Shown: one piece after another, positions 1 to 6,296 of the stretch | How positions within the stretch are numbered: position 1 is the first letter of the stretch | How the letters are laid out: every line of letters starts with the position of its first letter | Translations under genes and position numbers: made by a program | Origin: an uncultured Kingella sp. | GTDB lineage: Bacteria > Pseudomonadota > Gammaproteobacteria > Burkholderiales > Neisseriaceae | Length of the DNA stretch: 10,791 nt | Assembly (NCBI GenBank): GCA_916720425.1 | Contig: CAKARD010000040.1 | Span: forward strand, 1 to 10,791 | Direction of reading: 5' to 3' | The notes under the pieces: generated by a model | Database searches by the model: none | What the model was told of the DNA's origin: nothing | The model's input: the letters and a program-made list of their open reading frames with translations, nothing else

Positions 1-10
1 AAAATGATCT

Positions 11-26
11 ATTCTCTATAGAGAAT
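11..26. repeat. Perfect 16-bp palindrome across the gltX stop codon
   Basis: ATTCTCTATAGAGAAT is its own reverse complement and includes the gltX stop codon TAG (minus strand, 16-18). As RNA it could fold into a six-pair stem with a four-base loop. On the minus strand it is followed by AGATCATTTT up to the window edge. It may be part of the operon's transcription terminator, but the stem is short and AT-rich and the T-run is brief and cut by the window, so this is uncertain. The palindrome itself is certain. Confidence 0.5.
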
Positions 27-1416
27 GCAAGCGACGTAAAACTTCTTCTTTACCCATCAGGGCCAAGACCGCATCAATAGATGGTGTTTTTGCTGTACCG
101 CATACTGCCAAGCGTAAAGGCATACCTAATTTTCCCATTTTAATCCCTTCCGCTTCACAAAATGGTTTGAATAAATCATGTATGGATTGTGCTGTCCATA
201 AATCTAATCGCGCTAATTGTTCCGCAAATCGATGCATACGTGTAGCGGCATCTTCATCCCAGTGCTTAGCGATATCCACTTCATTAGGTGTGGCTTTATG
301 ATAAAAGTATGCGCATTCTAAAGCCAAGCTATTGAGTTCTTGAACACGATCTTTTACCAAAGCAATCACATCTACAAGAGAAATCGAATCGTTTATCTCA
401 ATACCTTGCGCCATCAAACGAGGCGCAATTAATTTGGCTAAATATGTATTATCACTGGCTTTAATGTGTTCTGCGTTAATCCATAATAATTTCTTGCTAT
501 CCATGCGACTAGGAGAAGCTGACACATCTTTCAAATCAAACCATGCGACAAAATGAGTCATATTAAAAAATTCGTCATCACCATGCGCCCAACCTAAACG
601 AGCCAGATAATTTAACATGGCTTCAGGCAAGATTCCCATATGTTCATATTCGGTGATCGCTACAGTATCGCCACTGCGTTTAGATATTTTTTTACCTTGT
701 TCGTTAAGAATCATGGGTAAATGTGCATATTGAGGTGGCATGGCTCCCAATGCTTTAAAAATATTAATTTGTTTGGGCGTATTATTAACATGATCGTCTC
801 CGCGAATCACATGACTAATCCCCATATCCCAATCATCAACCACTACGCAAAAATTATAAGTAGGCGTACCATCAGCACGTGCAATAATTAAATCGTCCAA
901 TGCACTATTAGGTATGCTAATTTCCCCTTTTACCAAATCATGCCAAGTTGTCACGCCGTTTAATGGATTTTTGAAACGTATAACAGGTTCGCGATCAGCA
1001 GGAATAGGAGGTAAAACTTTACCTGCTTCGGGTCGCCAGCGGCGATCATAAGTTGCGCTACCTTCACGCTCAGCTTTTTCACGCATGGCGACCAATTCTT
1101 CCTTGCTACAATAGCAAGGATACGCACAACCTGAATCAAGCAATTGTTGTATGACTTGCTTATAACGCGTCATATTTTGGGATTGATATACAATATGTTG
1201 TGCATTATCTGCATGCAATCCCACCCAATCCATACCTGCTAAAATAACGTCCACCGATTCTTGCGTAGAACGTTCCAAATCCGTATCTTCAATACGCAAT
1301 AAAAATTCACCCTGATGATGCTTGGCAAATGCCCATGAATACAACGCTGTACGCACACCACCAATATGTAAATATCCTGTTGGGCTAGGGGCGAAACGTG
1401 TTTTAATTTTACTCAT
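16..1416 (-). CDS. gltX: Glutamate--tRNA ligase (GluRS)
   Basis: Class I aminoacyl-tRNA synthetase that attaches glutamate to tRNA-Glu in the cytoplasm. The 466 residues match the usual family length. The N-terminal Rossmann fold carries the HIGH-type motif as H17-I-G-G20 inside a FAPSPTGYLHIGG segment. The KMSKS-type motif is K243-I-S-K-R247. Other conserved stretches are RIEDTD (41-46) and VIRGDDHVNNTPKQ (203-216). The C-terminal anticodon-binding part ends in a well conserved MGKLGMPLRLAVCGTAKTPS stretch (427-446). Two Cys of the zinc-binding insertion are present (C101, C103), but the second pair known from E. coli (Cys125, His127) is replaced by a YDRRWRP segment, as I recall for betaproteobacterial enzymes. 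An AAGGA ribosome binding site lies six bases before the start and overlaps the ubiJ stop codon, suggesting coupled translation. It is the last gene of a five-gene cluster. Confidence 0.97.
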   Translation of the reverse strand: MSKIKTRFAPSPTGYLHIGGVRTALYSWAFAKHHQGEFLLRIEDTDLERSTQESVDVILAGMDWVGLHADNAQHIVYQSQNMTRYKQVIQQLLDSGCAYPCYCSKEELVAMREKAEREGSATYDRRWRPEAGKVLPPIPADREPVIRFKNPLNGVTTWHDLVKGEISIPNSALDDLIIARADGTPTYNFCVVVDDWDMGISHVIRGDDHVNNTPKQINIFKALGAMPPQYAHLPMILNEQGKKISKRSGDTVAITEYEHMGILPEAMLNYLARLGWAHGDDEFFNMTHFVAWFDLKDVSASPSRMDSKKLLWINAEHIKASDNTYLAKLIAPRLMAQGIEINDSISLVDVIALVKDRVQELNSLALECAYFYHKATPNEVDIAKHWDEDAATRMHRFAEQLARLDLWTAQSIHDLFKPFCEAEGIKMGKLGMPLRLAVCGTAKTPSIDAVLALMGKEEVLRRLHSL

Positions 1417-1425
1417 TATAAATCC

Positions 1426-2001
1426 TTAATTTATATCATACATTTTTATTAGACGTTCTAAATCGTCCAAACGGCGATTGGTATGTTCTAATTGATTTTG
1501 CAAATCTTGCATATCCTTTTGGCATTGTTGAATTTGTTCTGAAATGTGTTTCTGTTCTGAGTTAGGTACCATAGATGCAGCTTGAAACAATAGTGTTTGT
1601 CCCATTACTTGTAATATTCGTCCAAATTTAGCTGTTTTTTCAGCCAAGCGTTCGGTTGCGTCTTCACCAAGTAAACGACGCAAATCTAATTGAGGTGCAT
1701 AGTGTAAATTGGCACAACGCATCATAATTCCCCAACCCAGCTCCATATCTCCTTCTACTGCCAAATCGCTTAAATTGGGTATCTGTCCTTGTAAAATTTT
1801 TGGTAACGCTTCATTATGTAAAATTAAAGTGGTATCAGGTTTACGATGTGTAGGCTTGAGTAACCCATGTTCATCTATGCGTCCAGTAATATTTAAACTA
1901 CCTACACATATACCGATAACTAGACCATTGTAACCCATTAATTCATGACAAACTTCTGGATTTTGCAACAGCACATGATTGATTAAATTTAAAGATAACA
2001 T
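1426..2001 (-). CDS. ubiJ: Ubiquinone biosynthesis accessory factor UbiJ (SCP2 domain)
   Basis: A 191-residue protein with the two-part layout of UbiJ (formerly YigP). An SCP2-like lipid-binding domain covers about residues 10-110, including the VEGD motif at 82-85. A charged, glutamine-rich coiled coil follows at about 148-188. UbiJ is known to act with UbiK as an accessory factor of the soluble Ubi complex, probably binding lipid intermediates of aerobic ubiquinone synthesis. In E. coli it lies between ubiE and ubiB; here it sits between hpt and gltX, so the assignment rests on domain layout and not on neighbours. The start is supported by an AGAGA element that overlaps the hpt stop codon, giving an 11-base gap. 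The alternative is a generic SCP2 sterol-binding protein; the C-terminal coiled coil favours UbiJ. Confidence 0.82.
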   Translation of the reverse strand: MLSLNLINHVLLQNPEVCHELMGYNGLVIGICVGSLNITGRIDEHGLLKPTHRKPDTTLILHNEALPKILQGQIPNLSDLAVEGDMELGWGIMMRCANLHYAPQLDLRRLLGEDATERLAEKTAKFGRILQVMGQTLLFQAASMVPNSEQKHISEQIQQCQKDMQDLQNQLEHTNRRLDDLERLIKMYDIN

Positions 2002-2012
2002 GGTTGTATTCT

Positions 2013-2561
2013 CTATTTAATCGCATAAATTGCGCCTAAATTACGCCACATGTTTTTTGCATCCATTCCATAACCAAAAACATAGCGATCGGGTACATTC
2101 AAGCCGATATAATCTGCTTTAATTGGTTTTTCTTTGCTAATCAGTTTATTAGCAAACACAGCTGTGCGGCATGATTTTGCACCCAACGCCATAATATGTT
2201 TTTTGATTTCTGCTAATGTATGGCCTTCGTCTAAAATATCATCTAAAACCAATACATCACGTCCTACCACATTTTTAGGTTCACGTAACCATTCAAATGC
2301 CCCGCCCTGCAATTTATCGCCATAACGTGTGATGTGGATATAGTCAAAATCTAAAGGAAAATGCAATAGTGGTAATAATTTACCTGTAAACACCACAGCC
2401 CCACCCATAACAGGTAAAACTAAAGGATAATGATCTTTTAAATCTCGGTTAATATCTTGTGCAATTTGATTTAAAGCTTGTTCACATTCTTCTTCGGAAA
2501 AAATTTTTTCAGATGAATGAAAAAGTGTGCTGGCTTCATTAAACTTCTGTTTTATATCCAT
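2013..2561 (-). CDS. hpt: Hypoxanthine-guanine phosphoribosyltransferase
   Basis: Purine salvage enzyme that transfers the phosphoribosyl group of PRPP to hypoxanthine and/or guanine, giving IMP and GMP in the cytoplasm. The 182 residues are typical of bacterial Hpt. The PRPP-binding loop is VLVLDDILDEGHT at 103-115, with the paired acidic residues D107 and D108. An MGG turn at 52-54 precedes the FTGKLLPLL helix. The base-binding region is KADYIGLNVPDRYVFGYGMD (148-167), followed by R173 in the WRNLG segment, in the order seen in human HGPRT. Bacterial members differ in preference for hypoxanthine or guanine, and I cannot settle this from the sequence. The start lies two bases past the yciO stop codon with only a weak GGA upstream, so it probably relies on translational coupling. 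Confidence 0.92.
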   Translation of the reverse strand: MDIKQKFNEASTLFHSSEKIFSEEECEQALNQIAQDINRDLKDHYPLVLPVMGGAVVFTGKLLPLLHFPLDFDYIHITRYGDKLQGGAFEWLREPKNVVGRDVLVLDDILDEGHTLAEIKKHIMALGAKSCRTAVFANKLISKEKPIKADYIGLNVPDRYVFGYGMDAKNMWRNLGAIYAIK

Positions 2562-2563
2562 AA

Positions 2564-3184
2564 TTAAAATCCAAATATTGTACTATCGCCTTTTCCTTGG
2601 CGGATTAATTCTATACCATCGGTCATATCAATTACAGTAGTAGGTTCTATGCCACACCACCCCCCATCAATAATCACATCTACAGCATGTTCTAAACGGT
2701 CGCGAATATCGTAAGGATCGCTTAATGGCTCATTGTCTTCTGGCAACATTAAAGTACAGGTAAGTAAAGGTTCATGTAATTGAGCTAAGAGTGCATGCGC
2801 AATAGCATTTTTAGGTACACGCAAACCTATGGTTTTGCGTTTAGGGTGCAATGTACGATTAGGAACTTCTTTGGTTGCAGGTAAAATAAATGTATAACTA
2901 CCTGGTGTTGCGGCTTTGAGTTGCCTAAACTGACTATTATCCACTTTGGCATAGGTTCCCAGATCATGTAAATCGGCACACATTAACGTTAAATGATGTT
3001 TTAGGTCTATTTTGCGTATAGATAAAATGCGTTCCATGGCAGCTTTATTACCCAAAATACAGCCTAATGCATAACATGAATCGGTTGGAAAAACAATCAC
3101 GCCACCTTGTTGAACGATTTGTGCAGCATGTTTAATTAAGCGTTCTTGAGGATTATCAGGGTGAATGACTAGAAATTGAGCCAT
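2564..3184 (-). CDS. yciO: YciO-type Sua5/YrdC-family protein
   Basis: A 206-residue protein, the same length as E. coli YciO and aligning with it throughout from memory: IHPDNPQ near the N-terminus, VFPTDSCYALGC (31-42), LTLMCADL (65-72), PGSYTFIL (94-101), TKEVPNR (104-110), KRKTIGLRVP (115-124) and PTTVID (181-186). The family fold is that of the L-threonylcarbamoyladenylate synthases TsaC/Sua5, which make the intermediate for tRNA t6A37. E. coli YciO does not replace TsaC, so the true substrate is unsettled, although a nucleotide or RNA substrate is likely. There is no Sua5 C-terminal domain. The start has a strong GAGGAA ribosome binding site seven bases upstream, formed from the last codons of pncC. 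If this genome has no other TsaC, this protein could carry that role; the window cannot show it. Confidence 0.88.
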   Translation of the reverse strand: MAQFLVIHPDNPQERLIKHAAQIVQQGGVIVFPTDSCYALGCILGNKAAMERILSIRKIDLKHHLTLMCADLHDLGTYAKVDNSQFRQLKAATPGSYTFILPATKEVPNRTLHPKRKTIGLRVPKNAIAHALLAQLHEPLLTCTLMLPEDNEPLSDPYDIRDRLEHAVDVIIDGGWCGIEPTTVIDMTDGIELIRQGKGDSTIFGF

Positions 3185-3188
3185 AATA

Positions 3189-3671
3189 TCATTCCTCTGA
3201 GGTCGTTTTTAAATAATGCTCTAAAATAGCTAAAGCATACTGTACTGCTTGTCGACGCACCTCTTCGCGGTTACCAGAAAAACAATAATGTTTTGCCCAA
3301 ATTCGTTGTTTGGTTGCAAAACCAAACCATACTGTGCCTACTGGTTTATTTGCTGTGCCGCCATCTGGTCCAGCGATACCAGAAATACTTAATGCATAGT
3401 CAGATTTAGACGCGATGAGCGCACCTAGTGCCATTTCACGCACCACCTCTTCACTTACAGCACCATAATGACGTAAAGTTTCATGTTTTACATCTAATAG
3501 TTGATTTTTAGCTAAATTAGAATACGTTACAAATCCACGTTCAAAATAGGCCGAACTGCCTGGAATGCTGGTTAGGGCTGCGCAAAGCAAGCCTCCTGTG
3601 CAGGATTCAGCACAAGTAACGATTTGCTTACGTTTGGTTAGCTCTGAAGCGATGTATTCTATTCGATTCAT
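3189..3671 (-). CDS. pncC: Nicotinamide-nucleotide amidohydrolase PncC (CinA C-terminal domain)
   Basis: A stand-alone CinA C-terminal domain of 160 residues, the usual size of PncC (YgaD/YdeJ type). The enzyme deamidates nicotinamide mononucleotide to nicotinate mononucleotide, returning the NMN released by DNA ligase to NAD synthesis. The signature AESCTGG is at 21-27, with the serine proposed as nucleophile at 23. FVTYSNLAK at 47-55 supplies the conserved Tyr and Lys. The glycine-rich SGIAGPDGGTANKPVGTVWF segment spans 97-116. No N-terminal MoCF domain is present, so it is not full-length CinA. An AGGGA ribosome binding site (3680-3684) lies eight bases before the ATG. It is the first gene of the five-gene minus-strand cluster, so its upstream region should carry the operon promoter. 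Confidence 0.93.
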   Translation of the reverse strand: MNRIEYIASELTKRKQIVTCAESCTGGLLCAALTSIPGSSAYFERGFVTYSNLAKNQLLDVKHETLRHYGAVSEEVVREMALGALIASKSDYALSISGIAGPDGGTANKPVGTVWFGFATKQRIWAKHYCFSGNREEVRRQAVQYALAILEHYLKTTSEE

Positions 3672-3700
3672 GTATTGTATCCCTAGTTGTTTTTTTGGTT

Positions 3701-3706
3701 ATTATA
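3701..3706 (-). promoter_or_regulatory. Candidate -10 box of the pncC-gltX operon
   Basis: The minus strand reads TATAAT here, 29 bases before the pncC start codon. That would give a leader of about 20 bases with the ribosome binding site AGGGA in it. No convincing -35 box appears at 16-18 bases upstream: the region is a CAATCAATCA-type repeat. The call rests on the perfect -10 match and position alone. Confidence 0.4.
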
Positions 3707-3786
3707 ACGGATTTCATACTGATTGATTGATACTTTCTTGAATACGTTTTTTGTTTACTTTGATGTTTGGTTTTTATTGTTTTAGA

Positions 3787-3792
3787 TATAAT
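3787..3792 (+). promoter_or_regulatory. Candidate -10 box for fxsA
   Basis: A perfect TATAAT on the plus strand, about 130 bases before the fxsA start. No good -35 box lies at standard spacing; TTGATG at 3760-3765 is 21 bases away, which is too far. The surroundings are extremely AT-rich, so chance matches are expected. The remaining leader (about 3800-3924) shows no recognisable riboswitch or small gene. Confidence 0.3.
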
Positions 3793-3908
3793 ATGTTATG
3801 TTAAATAAAATTTAAATTTTTATTTTTACATCGTTTAACAACATCTATCCTTGATTTTTGAATGATAAAGCCTTAATTTATTTCTCGTAAAATGTTAATC
3901 ATTGACTT

Positions 3909-3914
3909 GGGGAG
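3909..3914 (+). promoter_or_regulatory. Ribosome binding site that fixes the fxsA start
   Basis: GGGGAG lies ten bases before the ATG at 3925. It sits inside the longer open frame that begins at 3892, so it supports the internal ATG as the real start and argues against the eleven-residue longer form. Confidence 0.7.
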
Positions 3915-3924
3915 AAGCCATATT

Positions 3925-4413
3925 ATGCAATTTTTGGGTATTATTTTTTTGGTGCTCATGTTTTTAGAGTTCCTCTCTATCATTTGGGTTGCCAAGTTTG
4001 TTGGGGGATTAGCTACTTTAGGGTTGATGATTTTATGCTTTATGGCTGGCTCTTTTTTAATGAAACGTAGCCAAGGTTTATCACAGTTGATTTTAGCGAC
4101 TAGTGCTTTGCGTAATGGCAATCAAATTTCTTTATATCAAATGCTCTATCCTATTCGCATTCCTATAGCAGCATTTTTCTTAATGATTCCAGGTTTTTTT
4201 CTTGATATTATGGCTATTATTTTATTATTGCCTTTAGGTGGGCATCGTTCTAATGATACACAACAATCTATGTTTGGTAATTTTCAATACCAACAACAGC
4301 ATCATCAACGCAAAAATCGAATGGATGAAGATGATATTATTGAAGGTGAATTTACAACAGTACAAGACAGTAAATCCAATACCCGTAAAAATCATCAACG
4401 TTTATATGACTAA
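3925..4413 (+). CDS. fxsA: FxsA family inner-membrane protein
   Basis: A 162-residue membrane protein of the FxsA family. E. coli FxsA (158 residues) was named because its overproduction relieves the exclusion of phage T7 by the F plasmid; its normal role is unknown. Hydrophobic segments lie at about residues 3-22, 26-46 and 78-104. The family hallmark PGFFLDIMAIILLLP is at 89-103. The C-terminus is soluble, rich in Gln, His and Asn (residues 112-130), and carries the DDIIEGEF motif (136-143) found near the end of many family members. The ATG at 3925 is preferred over 3892 because a GGGGAG site precedes it and the protein then starts MQFLGIIFLVLMFLE as expected. It is a lone plus-strand gene, divergent from pncC and convergent with xseA. 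Confidence 0.9.
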   Translation: MQFLGIIFLVLMFLEFLSIIWVAKFVGGLATLGLMILCFMAGSFLMKRSQGLSQLILATSALRNGNQISLYQMLYPIRIPIAAFFLMIPGFFLDIMAIILLLPLGGHRSNDTQQSMFGNFQYQQQHHQRKNRMDEDDIIEGEFTTVQDSKSNTRKNHQRLYD

Positions 4414-4421
4414 TTACAATT

Positions 4422-4473
4422 AATAACAACATGGTTAGCTTGGAAGTTTATAATTCAAACCAACCATGTTATT
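4422..4473. terminator. Inverted repeat between convergent fxsA and xseA, likely bidirectional terminator
   Basis: AATAACAACATGGTT (4422-4436) pairs with AACCATGTTATT (4462-4473): twelve pairs with a three-base bulge, or nine uninterrupted pairs AACATGGTT/AACCATGTT. A few further pairs (TTG/CAA) extend into the loop. It begins 8 bases after the fxsA stop and ends 18 bases from the xseA stop, the expected place for a shared terminator. Neither side has a strong T-run (ATTTTATTT follows on the plus strand, AATTGTAATT on the minus strand), so termination could be weak or Rho-assisted. Confidence 0.5.
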
Positions 4474-4491
4474 CAGAAATAACCATTTTAT

Positions 4492-5721
4492 TTAATCATT
4501 AATCAAATAATTCTGCTGGTTTATCCCCTTATTTCTAGATACCACTTGTACAGTAAGTTCTCCGTGACTCAATTGAATATTAAGATAATCTCCATATGAA
4601 ATATTTTCTGTTTTATCAACGATATCTCCATGATTATCACGTACAATAGCAAAACCACGTTGCAAAATCATATTGGGAGACATGCTGACCAATAAGGCTC
4701 GTTGTATAGCAATATTTTGGCTATGCTGACGTATATATTGATGTATGAGTGTATGTAAATTTTGTCTCTGTTGTTTTAATTGCATTTGTTGTTGTGCTAT
4801 TTTTTGATCTAGATGTAATAGTTGATGTGATAACAATACAACTTGCTGTTTTTTATGATGATGTATTTGTTTGATGGTTTGTTGCCATTGCTGACACATA
4901 TCAAATAAATAATGCAACAAAGACTCACGATTAGGACTAACCAATTCTGCTGCGCCTGTAGGTGTGGGGGCGCGGGTATCTGCAACAAAATCACTTAATG
5001 TAATATCTGTTTCATGCCCTACTCCGCTTATAGTGGGTATGGAACAGGCAGCAATTGCGCGTACGACACATTCTTCATTAAATGCCCATAAATCTTCTAA
5101 ACTTCCCCCACCACGACAAATAATTAACACATCTACCTCTTTGCGTTTATTGGCTTGATGAATAGCTTGAGCAATTTGTTGTTCACTCCCTGCACCTTGC
5201 ACGGCTGTAGGATAGATAATAATCGGAATGTGTGGCGCACGTCTTTGTAAGGTTGTTAATACATCACGCAAAGCAGCGGCAGCTAAACTGGTTACAATAC
5301 CAATTTTATTGGGCATGGTAGGTAATTTTTGCTTGTGTTCAAAATCAAACAATCCTTCTGCTTGTAAGCGTGCTTTTAATTGTTCATATTTTTCAAATAA
5401 TCGCCCCATGCCTATTTGGCGTACATCTTCAACAGTAATTTGAAATTCACCGCGTGCCTGATATAAACTAATTTTTCCACAAACTTCAATATGTTCGCCT
5501 TCATTTAAAGGCGGCAATCTCAAAGCATTAAATTTAAACAAAACACAACGTACTTGCGCCCACTCATCTTTAAGTGAAAAATAATAATGACCGCTGGTTG
5601 CATGAGTGAGATTGGATATTTCGCCACTGATCCATATACCTGATAACTGCTGATGAAGCAAATCTGCTGCGGTTGCATTTAATTCAGATACAGAAAGTGT
5701 AACAGGAGAAAACAAAGACAT
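4492..5721 (-). CDS. xseA: Exodeoxyribonuclease VII large subunit
   Basis: Large, catalytic subunit of exonuclease VII, which with several XseB subunits degrades single-stranded DNA from both ends into oligonucleotides. The N-terminal OB-fold covers about residues 6-102, with VSELN, ISGEISN and HYYFSLKDE. The catalytic domain (about 125-265) has GIVTS, CRGGGSLEDLWAFN (202-215) and GVGHETDITLSDFVADTRAPTP (233-254), which contain the proposed active-site residues including H236 and D239. A Gln/His-rich coiled coil follows at about 265-345, then the conserved MILQRGFAIVRD segment (351-362). At 409 residues it is shorter than E. coli XseA (456), mostly in the coiled-coil part. No xseB is in the window. 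No clear ribosome binding site precedes the ATG. The HU terminator lies just upstream, so xseA needs its own promoter or read-through. Confidence 0.95.
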   Translation of the reverse strand: MSLFSPVTLSVSELNATAADLLHQQLSGIWISGEISNLTHATSGHYYFSLKDEWAQVRCVLFKFNALRLPPLNEGEHIEVCGKISLYQARGEFQITVEDVRQIGMGRLFEKYEQLKARLQAEGLFDFEHKQKLPTMPNKIGIVTSLAAAALRDVLTTLQRRAPHIPIIIYPTAVQGAGSEQQIAQAIHQANKRKEVDVLIICRGGGSLEDLWAFNEECVVRAIAACSIPTISGVGHETDITLSDFVADTRAPTPTGAAELVSPNRESLLHYLFDMCQQWQQTIKQIHHHKKQQVVLLSHQLLHLDQKIAQQQMQLKQQRQNLHTLIHQYIRQHSQNIAIQRALLVSMSPNMILQRGFAIVRDNHGDIVDKTENISYGDYLNIQLSHGELTVQVVSRNKGINQQNYLIND

Positions 5722-5751
5722 AAATTTAACTTTAATTCAATAATAAAATGA

Positions 5752-5784
5752 AAAAACACTGCCTTAAACCAAGACAGTGTTTTT
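5752..5784 (-). terminator. Intrinsic terminator of the HU gene
   Basis: AAAAACACTG (5752-5761) and CAGTGTTTTT (5775-5784) are exact inverted repeats. Three further pairs (CTT 5763-5765 with AAG 5771-5773) extend into the loop after one mismatch. On the minus strand the stem runs into TTTTTTCATTTTATT. It begins 11 bases past the HU stop codon and ends 30 bases before the xseA start. The long flanking A and T runs make it potentially active in both directions, but only the minus strand has a gene feeding it. Confidence 0.88.
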
Positions 5785-5795
5785 ATAAAACAAGT

Positions 5796-6080
5796 TTATT
5801 TTTTTACCGATTCCAAGGCATCTTTTAAGTTTTTACCTGCAGTAAACTTAGCTACGCGTGCTGCAGGAATCACCAAAGGTTCTTTGGTTTTAGGATTACG
5901 CCCTTTGCGTTCTTTACGTTCTGAAACTTTAAACGTGCCAAAACCCACTAATGTAATAGCATCGCCTTCTTTTAAAACATTTTTGACTACATTGGTAAAA
6001 GCATCTAATGCTTTAGTTGCATCTACCTTGCTCAGTCCCGCTTCTTTAGCAATAGCATCAACTAATTCTGATTTATTCAT
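5796..6080 (-). CDS. hupB: DNA-binding protein HU
   Basis: A 94-residue histone-like nucleoid protein of the HU/IHF family that bends and compacts DNA as a dimer. The helical dimer body covers residues 1-45 (MNKSELVDAIAKEAGLSK). The family signature begins GFGTFKVSERKERKGRNPKT at 46-65 and holds the flexible DNA-binding arm with R61-N62-P63, where the Pro is expected to intercalate into DNA. The C-terminus AGKNLKDAL (81-89) is conserved. It starts like HU and is shorter than IHF subunits; a single HU gene is common in Betaproteobacteria, so hupB is used by convention and 'hup' is equally fair. AAAGGA (6090-6095) lies nine bases before the ATG. Another ATG eight bases upstream is out of frame. 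The gene stands alone between a strong promoter and its own terminator, as expected for an abundant protein. Confidence 0.96.
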   Translation of the reverse strand: MNKSELVDAIAKEAGLSKVDATKALDAFTNVVKNVLKEGDAITLVGFGTFKVSERKERKGRNPKTKEPLVIPAARVAKFTAGKNLKDALESVKK

Positions 6081-6117
6081 GACATCATGTCCTTTCGTAA
6101 GAAATAAAATCTGAACA

Positions 6118-6140
6118 AAACGCCCAATCTATGGGCGTTT
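6118..6140 (-). promoter_or_regulatory. Hairpin at the 5' end of the HU mRNA leader
   Basis: AAACGCCC (6118-6125) and GGGCGTTT (6133-6140) form a perfect eight-pair stem with a seven-base loop. It lies between the predicted HU promoter and the HU ribosome binding site, and would start about seven bases into the transcript. On the minus strand it is followed by TTGTTCAGATTTTATTT, so it may be a 5'-protecting stem, an attenuator, or a late terminator for glnD transcripts. The structure is certain; its role is inferred. Confidence 0.65.
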
Positions 6141-6153
6141 ACGCATAATCGTG

Positions 6154-6183
6154 TTTATATCAATTAGCACTGGGGCGTGTCAA
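6154..6183 (-). promoter_or_regulatory. Sigma-70 type promoter of the HU gene
   Basis: On the minus strand a consensus -35 box TTGACA (6178-6183) and a near-consensus -10 box TATAAA (6154-6159) are separated by 18 bases. Transcription should start near 6147, giving a leader of about 67 bases that contains a hairpin and the AAAGGA ribosome binding site. This is the best promoter match I see in the window. Confidence 0.75.
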
Positions 6184-6296
6184 GTATTAAATATACATTA
6201 ACCCAAATCAATCTAATAAAATACAACAGTTTGATTGTTTTCTTACTACTTGACTTTAATTCTTTATGATACGTTGAAAATGCTATTAACCTGTCT

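Noticed and set aside
3892..3924. A longer fxsA start adding eleven residues.
   Set aside because: The GGGGAG ribosome binding site is inside the extension and points to the ATG at 3925, and the extension is not hydrophobic family sequence.
6081..6091. GACATCATGTC, an interrupted palindrome next to the HU start codon.
   Set aside because: Only five bases per arm with a single central base; likely a by-product of overlapping ATG and ribosome-binding sequence.
6141..6296. A small RNA, tRNA or small gene in the glnD-HU gap.
   Set aside because: No tRNA fold, no frame with a ribosome binding site, and no second hairpin; the HU promoter explains the conserved-looking part.
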